This document shows positions 1 to 5,493 of a DNA stretch of 5,493 nucleotides, piece by piece (within the stretch, counting starts at the first letter, position 1; each line of letters starts with the position of its first letter). Origin of the DNA: an uncultured Oscillospiraceae bacterium (GTDB lineage Bacteria; Bacillota; Clostridia; Oscillospirales; Oscillospiraceae); contig CAKSWM010000109.1 in assembly GCA_934511545.1 (NCBI GenBank), positions 1 to 5,493 on the forward strand. Direction: 5' to 3'. The notes beneath the pieces were generated by a model. It was not told the origin of the DNA and made no database searches. It saw only the letters and a program-made list of their open reading frames with translations. The position numbers and the translations under genes are program-made.

Positions 1-419
1 CCGTATTCAGCGCCGACTATACCTGGGATAACGCGAATATAAGCGCTATGAACAACGGCGGACATCTTGCGACGATAACCTCCGACGATGAGTTTGATAC
101 CGTCATTCAGCTGGCCTCGGCATCCACTGCCAAATACTTCTGGCTTGGCGGGCATACCGTCGATACGGGGAACGGTATATCCGCGTGGTGGACGACGGGC
201 GAAAGCGTACCGGCGAAATACTGGTGCGTGGGAGAACCCTCCGGCTCGGATAATACTGTAGTTGAGGACTGCATAATGCTCTGGTATCTGGAGCAGTATG
301 GCGGCTGGACATTCAATGATATTATGAATGACCCGATTGCCTATGTTAACTATTACAAAAACAATCTTGCTTATATTGTTGAATATGGGGACGGATATAC
401 CGGCAATGAACGTCCCTGA
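1..419 (+). CDS. C-type-lectin-like domain protein, C-terminal part (5' end outside window)
   Basis: The reading frame is open from base 3 (138 residues visible) and ends at TGA 417-419, so the gene begins upstream. The visible part is almost a whole C-type-lectin-like fold: TWDNA helix start (residues 8-11), GGHLATI (19-25), FWLGG (46-50), a GEPSG loop (77-81), EDC (88-90), WTFND (102-106, the WND-type calcium/strand motif) and a closing YIVEY strand (124-128). Family knowledge: such domains bind carbohydrate or protein ligands, usually outside the cell. The EPS loop sits where EPN or QPD sets sugar choice in animal lectins, so specificity cannot be read. Only two Cys are seen (75 and 90), and the usual Cys in the last strand is Val, so the standard disulfides are not all present. 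ATG at 48 is not a credible start because it would cut off the first strand and helix. What lies N-terminal of the domain is unknown. It is 18 bases upstream of the hydrolase gene, probably the same operon. Confidence 0.78.
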   Translation, partial: VFSADYTWDNANISAMNNGGHLATITSDDEFDTVIQLASASTAKYFWLGGHTVDTGNGISAWWTTGESVPAKYWCVGEPSGSDNTVVEDCIMLWYLEQYGGWTFNDIMNDPIAYVNYYKNNLAYIVEYGDGYTGNERP

Positions 420-437
420 ACTTACCGGGAGATAATA

Positions 438-1661
438 ATGAAAAAGAGTTTTTTGGTTTCCGCGTTTGTGATCCTGCTGGTTCTGTTTATTATGTCGGCG
501 GGCACTTATGCATTTCTCAGAATACGAGCCGCGGACAATACTGAAGCCGCTGCCGTATCTCCGACAATTACGCCCGAGGCCCAGACAAGCACGCCCGAAG
601 TTCCGCCTCCGACCGAAGAACCGGTTCAGGAGAACACGCCGGAGCCGGTTGCAACAGAACCTCAGCCTGACTATTCACAGCGTGCACAAGAGATATTGGA
701 CGAACTCACGCTTGAAGAAAAAGTCGCGCAGATGATGATAGTTTATCCTTCCGACTGGCAAAGTGAATGGACTGTCGGCGGGCTTGTATATTCAGAATCG
801 GATATTCCTTCTCGCGAAGCGGTGATCGAAAGCATCAATGATTATCAGTCTAAGGCGTCCATCCCCCTGTTCATCTGCGCCGATGAGGAGGGCGGTGCTG
901 TAAGAAGGACTAGGAACATAAGCGACATTCCCCAAATCGAGTCGATGCTGTCATATAAGGACGACGGCGTGCAGAAGGCACACGACAATGCATTCACCAT
1001 TGCTTCTTATATGAAGGAGCTCGGCTTCAATCTCGACCTTGCTCCGGTAGCGGATGTTCATACAAATCCCAATGACACCGTTATCAATACCAGAGCGTAC
1101 AGCGACGATTTTTCCCAGGCGGCAGAGCTTATTCCGTACGCCGTCAAAGGTTTCCACGACGGTGGCATCGCCTGCTGTCTGAAGCATTTCCCGGGGCATG
1201 GCTCGGCCGGTGCCGACACTCATTACGGACCGGCGGATGTTTCGAAAACCAAGGAAGAACTCATGAGCGAGGATCTGCTTCCCTTCATCTCCGGAATAGA
1301 GGCTGGCGCCGATATGGTAATGGTGGCACATCTGACTATGACCGAGATCGATAAGGACAGAGCCGCTTCCCTTTCGGCGAATGTTATTACAGGACTTCTT
1401 CGTAAAGATCTCGGCTACGACGGTGTGGTCATTACAGATGGGCTTGGCATGGTTGCGGTTTCCGGGAACTATTCCGCCGATGAGATAGCGGTCATGGCGG
1501 TTCAGGCAGGAAATGACATTCTTCTCGGGCCGGAAAATGTCTCTGCAGCGATCACTGCCATATCAAACGCAGTCAGGGACGGGACGATCGAGGGATCGCG
1601 CATTGATGAAAGCGTTTTGCGGATACTTGAGCTTAAACTCGAAAGAGAGATTATTAAATAG
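438..1661 (+). CDS. Membrane-anchored/secreted glycoside hydrolase family 3, NagZ-like beta-N-acetylhexosaminidase
   Basis: 407 residues. A hydrophobic N-terminal segment (about 5-27) after two Lys is a signal peptide or anchor; no lipobox Cys is present. A Pro/Thr/Glu-rich linker (about 41-77) follows, then one GH3 catalytic barrel (about 80-403). Motifs: LTLEEKVAQM (90-99), DEEGG (149-153), LDLAPVADV (199-207), KHFPGHG (249-255), D260-T-H262 and VITDGLGM (331-338). By family knowledge D334 is the nucleophile and the Asp260/His262 pair is the acid/base dyad that marks the NagZ subgroup, which removes N-acetylglucosamine from peptidoglycan fragments or related glycans. The C-terminal GH3 domain of some Gram-positive NagZ proteins is absent, so it is single-domain like the proteobacterial enzymes. 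The position outside the membrane suggests work on the wall or on environmental glycans; the actual substrate is inference. ATG 438 is chosen because GGGAG (427-431) sits 6 bases upstream and it gives the complete hydrophobic N-terminus. Confidence 0.93.
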   Translation: MKKSFLVSAFVILLVLFIMSAGTYAFLRIRAADNTEAAAVSPTITPEAQTSTPEVPPPTEEPVQENTPEPVATEPQPDYSQRAQEILDELTLEEKVAQMMIVYPSDWQSEWTVGGLVYSESDIPSREAVIESINDYQSKASIPLFICADEEGGAVRRTRNISDIPQIESMLSYKDDGVQKAHDNAFTIASYMKELGFNLDLAPVADVHTNPNDTVINTRAYSDDFSQAAELIPYAVKGFHDGGIACCLKHFPGHGSAGADTHYGPADVSKTKEELMSEDLLPFISGIEAGADMVMVAHLTMTEIDKDRAASLSANVITGLLRKDLGYDGVVITDGLGMVAVSGNYSADEIAVMAVQAGNDILLGPENVSAAITAISNAVRDGTIEGSRIDESVLRILELKLEREIIK

Positions 1662-1672
1662 GGGGATCAATT

Positions 1673-2332
1673 ATGGCGATAAGAATATGCCCCAACGGGC
1701 ACAGATATGATGACCAGCGAAACAGCGAATGTCCGATTTGCAGCAGAGGCAGGATCGCAGATATGGACGCCACGGTAGGCGCATACGGTTCGGGTATCCG
1801 CGGCTCGCTGCCGCAGGAACCTTTCCCGGAGTCTGAGCTTGACGCTACGATCGGGGCATATGGTTTTTCATCGACTTCGACGTCTTATTCTCCGGCAAAG
1901 CCTTCTGCCGGAAGTGTGGGCAGGACACTTCCTCTTGACTTTTCTGCGGAAGATGACGGCCCGACCATATCGGCGTTCAATTACGGAGTGGAAAAGAGTT
2001 TCTCCCCTGTTGCCGGCTGGCTGGTATGCATTGATGGTCCAGAAAAGGGACGCGACTTCCGCCTTTACACCGGGCGCAACTTTGCCGGACGTTCCCCGAA
2101 AATGCAGATCAACATAGCCGACGACCCGCAGATAAACAGAGACGGTCATTTCTCCATCGTATTTGACCCCGAGTCGAAGGCATGGTTCATCATTTCGGGA
2201 GCTGGAACGGTCACCTATCTGGATGATGTACTGCTTGAAGGTGCGCGTCCGCTCCGCGATATGGCAAGGATAAAGGCTGGCAGCAGCCAGTTCTGCTTCC
2301 GCTCTCTGTGTGGGGAGGAGTTCTGCTGGTGA
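1673..2332 (+). CDS. Zinc-knuckle protein with threonine-motif linker and divergent FHA domain
   Basis: 219 residues, no signal peptide, so cytoplasmic. Order: a C-x3-H-x9-C-x2-C knuckle (Cys6, His10, Cys20, Cys23), likely zinc-binding; a low-complexity Ser/Gly/Pro linker with DATVGAYG (32-39), DATIGAYG (57-64) and PTISAFNYG (97-105); then an FHA-type domain (about 112-219) starting GWLVCIDGPEKGRDFRL, with GR (139-140) and N155-R-D-G-H159 in place of the usual SRxxH. It ends with a Cys-rich LCGEEFCW tail. FHA domains bind phosphothreonine; here two expected binding positions look changed (Asn155 for Ser, and no NG in TYLDD 181-185), so binding may be weak or lost. The gene lies 11 bases after the hydrolase and overlaps the next gene by 4 bases. 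ATG 1673 is supported by GGGGGA at 1661-1666. It is a paralog of the protein starting at 5050. Function within phospho-signalling is inferred from the domains and neighbours; no exact role is known to me. Confidence 0.88.
   Translation: MAIRICPNGHRYDDQRNSECPICSRGRIADMDATVGAYGSGIRGSLPQEPFPESELDATIGAYGFSSTSTSYSPAKPSAGSVGRTLPLDFSAEDDGPTISAFNYGVEKSFSPVAGWLVCIDGPEKGRDFRLYTGRNFAGRSPKMQINIADDPQINRDGHFSIVFDPESKAWFIISGAGTVTYLDDVLLEGARPLRDMARIKAGSSQFCFRSLCGEEFCW
1766..1987 (+). repeat. Three degenerate coding repeats, core T-(V/I)-(G/S)-A-(Y/F)
   Basis: Within the first zinc-knuckle/FHA protein: DATVGAYG (bases 1766-1789), DATIGAYG (1841-1864) and PTISAFNYG (1961-1987). The first two differ mainly at third codon positions, so the protein motif and not the DNA is being conserved. 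They sit in a disordered-looking linker, as expected for short phosphorylation or docking motifs. Related motifs occur in the paralog at 5155-5181 and 5320-5355. Confidence 0.75.
2312..2320 (+). promoter_or_regulatory. Ribosome binding site that fixes the VWA-FHA start
   Basis: GGGGAGGAG lies inside the end of the upstream coding region, 8 bases before GTG 2329. It supports GTG 2329 and not GTG 2308, which lies before this site. The GTGA overlap of start and stop (2329-2332) implies coupled translation of the two genes. Confidence 0.85.
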
Positions 2333-4032
2333 AAAAACTGACGGGATCGATGCTGGCGGTTTTGCTCGCATTCACTTTGTCGGTGACCGCCATGGCGGTC
2401 GATATCGAACAGATCCAGGCGATCATGCCGAATGCCGATATCTATTTTTATGATGAGCAGCTTGACAGCAAAGAGGCAAACGCTGAGGATATCAGCGTCT
2501 ATCTTGATGAAAACAGCGTTGATATCGTTTCACTTGAGCCTGCTGTGTCTTCCGACCGTGGGACTCTGTATGTTTATCTTCTTGATGTCTCCGCGAGCAT
2601 AAATAGAAACTATTTCTGGGATATCAGACAGGCTATCCTGAACAACCATTATCGCATAGGTGAAAACGACAGTATGGCGCTCATCACATTCGGAGATGAC
2701 GTTAAGGTTGTCCTGAACGGCGGAGATAGCTATGAGGAGGTCGAGGCGGCTGTTGACGGGCTGGAATGCCGCGACATGTCAACTCACTTTTACGACGCTA
2801 TCGACAAGCTGATAGAGCTTTGCGAAGGTGTTGACGGAAAAAGAAAAATCGCGATAGTTGTCTCTGACGGCGTTAACGACGCTGAGGCCGGGACCGGACC
2901 GACGCGTACCGAGCTCGTTGACAGGCTGAAGGATGCAGGTATCTCGCTGAATGCAATGTGTGTCGATGCCGCAGGCAGCACGGACCATAATGACGCCGAT
3001 ATAGATGAATTTGCGTCCCTTGCCCGGATGAACGGCGGAGAGCTCTATATGTTTGGAACACAGAGCGAAAACAACGCCGCAACGGCGCTGGATGAACTGT
3101 TCGGCACGGTGTCTGCCTGCTGGCTCCTGAAGGTTCGCGCCGCTTCCAATATTGCGGACGGCAAAGAACACAGCTTCAGGGTCAGCGTTGGAGATTCAAC
3201 GGATAATTATCGCCTTGTTCTTGACCGTTGGGAACCTGACGATGCCGCTCCATATGCGGCTTCCGTCCAGTATAACAGCGATAAGGTGACGCTGGACATA
3301 GAGTTCAGCGAGCCTGTTTCCGGTGCCGACAATCCGGCTTCATATGACCTTACAAACAGTGAAAACGAACATATATCCTTTGCAGGCCTGACCGTATCAG
3401 GAAATAAAGTCTCTCTGTCCTTTTCCGAAACGCCCTTCAACGGTACATATTATCTGAGCATGAACGGTATTTCGGATATATCAATGGAGAGTAATCCGCT
3501 GTCCGGCGATACTGTTGAGGTAATTATCGAGACGGGAGCGGAACCGCAAAAAGAGCTTCTGCCCCTTTGGGCGTGGATACTGATAGGCGCGGTGATCCTG
3601 CTGCTGGCGGTTGCTGCAGCGTTTGTTATAATCAAAAACAGGAAAAAAACCGTTCTGATAACTCCGCCCGAATATCGCCCCGATGAGACCGGACATATTC
3701 GTATCAAGCCCGGAAGCGGAACGCGGGTCGGCGTCGAGCTTGCCGACGGGCGAGGCTGGCAGCAATACTTTGAGCTGTCTGTGGGAAGCAGCGTTTTTGT
3801 AGGAAGAGGCGAAGAAAACGACGTTATCATCGACTTTGATAAACGTGTATCCTCACAGCATTTCTGCCTTGAGTATGAAAACGGCATCCTCTATGTGACC
3901 GACCTCGGATCAAGGAACGGAACATTTCTTAACAACATTGCCATCAAACCTGATACACGACACAATCTGGATGTCGGAGATATCATCAGGTTCGGCGATT
4001 CCAAGATGACGATCCGCGCCATAGCGATATAA
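2329..4032 (+). CDS. Transmembrane VWA - Ig-like - FHA receptor-type protein
   Basis: 567 residues from GTG 2329. Order: signal peptide (1-23, MKK start, hydrophobic 8-20, AMA cleavage); VWA domain (about 76-270) with a full MIDAS metal site, DVSAS (86-90), T152 and D180 in VVSDGVND; an Ig-like beta domain of the bacterial SbsA/CopC-like type (about 301-400); a transmembrane helix (about 413-435) closed by KNRKK; and a cytoplasmic FHA domain (about 480-567) with GRGEENDV (492-499), RVSSQHF (506-512) and GSRNGTF (527-533). Thus the metal-dependent adhesion or ligand module is outside and the phosphothreonine reader inside. Family knowledge supports ligand binding by VWA and pThr binding by FHA; coupling between them across the membrane is inference. 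An alternative GTG at 2308 would add seven residues before the signal peptide and sits ahead of the ribosome binding site, so it is rejected. The start overlaps the upstream stop (GTGA), pointing to translational coupling. Confidence 0.94.
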   Translation: MKKLTGSMLAVLLAFTLSVTAMAVDIEQIQAIMPNADIYFYDEQLDSKEANAEDISVYLDENSVDIVSLEPAVSSDRGTLYVYLLDVSASINRNYFWDIRQAILNNHYRIGENDSMALITFGDDVKVVLNGGDSYEEVEAAVDGLECRDMSTHFYDAIDKLIELCEGVDGKRKIAIVVSDGVNDAEAGTGPTRTELVDRLKDAGISLNAMCVDAAGSTDHNDADIDEFASLARMNGGELYMFGTQSENNAATALDELFGTVSACWLLKVRAASNIADGKEHSFRVSVGDSTDNYRLVLDRWEPDDAAPYAASVQYNSDKVTLDIEFSEPVSGADNPASYDLTNSENEHISFAGLTVSGNKVSLSFSETPFNGTYYLSMNGISDISMESNPLSGDTVEVIIETGAEPQKELLPLWAWILIGAVILLLAVAAAFVIIKNRKKTVLITPPEYRPDETGHIRIKPGSGTRVGVELADGRGWQQYFELSVGSSVFVGRGEENDVIIDFDKRVSSQHFCLEYENGILYVTDLGSRNGTFLNNIAIKPDTRHNLDVGDIIRFGDSKMTIRAIAI

Positions 4033-4062
4033 CATTCAGCGTCATCAAAAGGTTGTGCTTCT

Positions 4063-5034
4063 ATGACTCTAAAAGAAACAGCATGGCTTATTGCCTGTAT
4101 TCTTTCGGCAGGATATCTGGTGTTCTATATCATATTTGCCGCTGTAAGAAAAAAGATGTCGGCCAAAGCGACTGCCGGGTTTGATCCCATACCTGCCGAA
4201 GAACTGTGGAGCAATACAGCGATGCCCAAAATAAAGGAAAGACGCCGCCCGGACAGCTCCATCTCATTCTCGTCCGGAAACATGACGGCGGCTTTGGCGA
4301 CTTCCATAGGAGGGAGACAAAGCCAGCAGGATCGTGTAAATGTGTCTCCCCTTGCGCTTGAAGACGGCAGCGGCATTTACGCCGTGCTTTGCGACGGTAT
4401 GGGAGGTCTTGCCGGCGGCGAAAAAGCAAGCTCGCTTACAACGGAGATACTGAGCGACGCGCTGTCGGGCGCTCTGCCTTCCGATGCGCTGTACAGCACC
4501 ATATGTGCGGCGATGAAAAGCGCAAATGAACAGGTATCCTCGCTGTACGGCGAAAACGGCAGACCGCTCAATTGCGGAACTACCGCGCTGGCGGCTGTTG
4601 CGGCAAATAACGAGCTTGTCTGGTGTTCGGCGGGCGACAGCAGGATATATCTTTTCCGCGGGGGAACACTTTACCAGCTGACAACGGATCAGGTATTTAT
4701 GCTCCGGCTTATGGATGAGGTCAATTCGGGCATGATGACGCTTCAGGAAGCGCTGTCGCACCCAAAGCGCGATGCGCTTATAAGCTATATCGGCTCGGGA
4801 GAGCATCTTGTTATCGACCGCAGCGCTTCGCCGGTTTTGCTTGCCCCCGGAGATATCATTCTTCTTACAAGCGATGGTTTATACAAATCACTTACGGATC
4901 AGGAGATCTCGTCCATACTTTTTGACTGCGGATCAAATCTAGAGCGCGCGTCGGTCGAGCTTGTCGAGACGGCGATCGAACACGGAGGACGCCGCCAGGA
5001 TAACACAACGGTAGCGTTGATAAGAATTAACTAA
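4063..5034 (+). CDS. Membrane-tethered PP2C-family Ser/Thr protein phosphatase
   Basis: 323 residues. An N-terminal membrane helix (about 7-28) ends in VRKKM, so by the positive-inside rule the catalytic part faces the cytoplasm. A linker of about 45 residues leads to a PP2C (PPM) domain (about 75-323). Visible motifs: RQSQQD (85-90, metal Asp90), CDGMGG (110-115, Asp111), CGTT (171-174), AGDSR (190-194), TTDQ (207-210, where many members have TxDH), TSDGL (269-273, Asp271) and RQDNTT (311-316, Asp313). All expected metal-binding aspartates are present, so it should be an active Mn/Mg-dependent phosphatase removing phosphate from Ser/Thr. In this operon it most likely counters a Hanks-type kinase and controls ligands of the neighbouring FHA domains; that pairing is inference. 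It follows the VWA-FHA gene after 30 bases. The ribosome binding site is weak (AAAAGG at 4047-4052, 10 bases before ATG), the poorest in the operon, which could keep phosphatase level low. Confidence 0.96.
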   Translation: MTLKETAWLIACILSAGYLVFYIIFAAVRKKMSAKATAGFDPIPAEELWSNTAMPKIKERRRPDSSISFSSGNMTAALATSIGGRQSQQDRVNVSPLALEDGSGIYAVLCDGMGGLAGGEKASSLTTEILSDALSGALPSDALYSTICAAMKSANEQVSSLYGENGRPLNCGTTALAAVAANNELVWCSAGDSRIYLFRGGTLYQLTTDQVFMLRLMDEVNSGMMTLQEALSHPKRDALISYIGSGEHLVIDRSASPVLLAPGDIILLTSDGLYKSLTDQEISSILFDCGSNLERASVELVETAIEHGGRRQDNTTVALIRIN

Positions 5035-5041
5035 AGGGAGG
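5034..5041 (+). promoter_or_regulatory. Ribosome binding site that fixes the GTG start at 5050
   Basis: AAGGGAGG begins at the last base of the phosphatase stop codon and stands 8 bases before GTG 5050. It is a near-perfect anti-16S match and is the main evidence for this non-ATG start. Confidence 0.85.
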
Positions 5042-5049
5042 AAATATAC

Positions 5050-5493
5050 GTGAACATCCAATGCAGCAATGGCCATTTCTATGACAATTCCCAGTTCAGC
5101 TCCTGCCCGTTCTGCGCCAAGGTCAGCCAGAATGCAAACCCGGCGGACAGCTATGACAAGACTGTCGGCTTTGCGGGAGGAAACATTTACGGCGCATCGC
5201 AGCAGAATTTTTCCGGCGGCGGATACGCAGCAGGCTATACCCAGGCGGCTACCCTGCCCGGATTTGGTCCTGAATCGGAAGTGTCAGCGACTGCACCGGC
5301 TGTCTCTGCCGATGATAATGACAAAACGATCTCTGCCGTCAATACCGGATATGGTGTTGATCCCGTGGTGGGCTGGCTCGTCTGCATCGAGGGCGCGGCA
5401 AAGGGCCGTGATTACCGCCTGATCGCCGGCCGGAATTTCATTGGCAGAGGTGACGCTATGACCGTTTCAATAAAGGGAGATCGCAGCATCTCG
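5050..5493 (+). CDS. Second zinc-knuckle/FHA protein, N-terminal part (3' end outside window)
   Basis: 148 residues are visible from GTG 5050, open to the window edge. It has the same architecture as the protein at 1673-2332: a C-x3-H-x9-C-x2-C knuckle (Cys5, His9, Cys19, Cys22) with identical spacing; a Gly/Ser/Ala/Gln-rich linker with DKTVGFAGG (36-44) and DKTISAVNTGYG (91-102); then the start of an FHA domain, GWLVCIEGAAKGRDYRL, then GRNFIGRG (127-134) and DRSIS (144-148), where the window ends at the pThr-binding Ser. Unlike the first copy it keeps Ser148 at that position, so this paralog is the better candidate for true phosphothreonine binding. The GTG start is fixed by AAGGGAGG (5034-5041) 8 bases upstream and by the knuckle beginning at residue 5; no ATG in this frame could include the knuckle. 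It lies 15 bases after the phosphatase and is likely co-transcribed. The expected full length is about 220-270 residues by analogy, which is inference. Confidence 0.9.
   Translation, partial: MNIQCSNGHFYDNSQFSSCPFCAKVSQNANPADSYDKTVGFAGGNIYGASQQNFSGGGYAAGYTQAATLPGFGPESEVSATAPAVSADDNDKTISAVNTGYGVDPVVGWLVCIEGAAKGRDYRLIAGRNFIGRGDAMTVSIKGDRSIS

Noticed and set aside
48..50. ATG 48 as the true start of the lectin-like protein
   Set aside because: The frame is open upstream to the window edge and encodes TWDNA, a conserved first part of the lectin fold; no ribosome binding site precedes 48.
508..735. Same-strand out-of-frame open frames, also at 1513-1710 and 1839-2117
   Set aside because: They are alternative frames of the hydrolase and first zinc-knuckle gene, with Arg/Pro-rich products and no signals of their own.
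951..1331. Reverse-strand open frames, also at 1868-2371, 2779-3171, 3450-3887 and 4264-4806
   Set aside because: Each lies fully opposite a well-supported gene, gives a composition typical of antisense translation and shows no domain motif or ribosome binding site.
1766..1864. Mobile-element or CRISPR-type DNA repeat at the DATVGAYG/DATIGAYG pair
   Set aside because: Similarity is at protein level with third-position codon changes, inside a coding region, with no regular spacer or inverted ends.
2308..2328. GTG 2308 as start of the VWA-FHA protein
   Set aside because: It lies upstream of the GGGGAGGAG site and would put seven extra residues before an otherwise typical MKK signal peptide; GTG 2329 fits both spacing and signal peptide.
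4033..4062. Possible terminator or promoter in the largest internal gap
   Set aside because: The 30 bases contain no stable hairpin with a T-run and no convincing -35/-10 pair; it reads as an ordinary intra-operon gap.
5069..5422. An ATG-started reading frame of 117 codons on the + strand
   Set aside because: Its Arg/Ser-rich product has no recognisable domain and it lies out of frame over the GTG-started zinc-knuckle/FHA gene, which has a strong ribosome binding site and clear homology to the first paralog.

Overview
The window reads as part of one tightly packed, single-direction (+ strand) operon of six genes. Both end genes are cut by the window edges. All gaps between genes are 30 bases or less and one junction overlaps by 4 bases (GTGA). 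I see no promoter, terminator, RNA gene, mobile element or CRISPR array. Strong purine-rich ribosome binding sites (GGGGAGGAG, AAGGGAGG), two GTG starts, signal and anchor peptides of Gram-positive style, and zinc-knuckle/FHA proteins of a type I associate with gut Clostridia together suggest a Bacillota (Clostridia) genome of moderate G+C. That taxonomic call is inference.

Layout. Bases 1-419: the C-terminal end of a protein carrying a C-type-lectin-like domain. 438-1661: a membrane-anchored or secreted family-3 glycoside hydrolase of the NagZ (beta-N-acetylhexosaminidase) kind. 1673-2332: a soluble protein with a Cys/His zinc-knuckle, a linker with three repeated T-(V/I)-(G/S)-A-(Y/F) motifs, and a divergent FHA domain. 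2329-4032: a single-pass membrane protein with signal peptide, extracellular von Willebrand A (VWA) domain with an intact MIDAS metal site, Ig-like domain, transmembrane helix and a canonical cytoplasmic FHA domain. 4063-5034: a membrane-tethered PP2C-family protein phosphatase. 5050 to the window end: a second zinc-knuckle/FHA protein, paralogous to the first, starting at GTG and cut by the window edge.

How they may work together (inference). FHA domains bind phosphothreonine and PP2C enzymes remove phosphate from Ser/Thr, so the locus looks like a Ser/Thr phosphorylation circuit. It would be built around a receptor that joins an outside adhesion/ligand-binding VWA module to an inside phosphothreonine reader. 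The hydrolase and the lectin-like protein would be the extracellular, cell-wall or glycan-facing parts. The expected Hanks-type kinase is not in the window and would most likely be encoded just outside it. The repeated threonine motifs in the two zinc-knuckle/FHA proteins are the best candidates within the window for phosphorylation sites.
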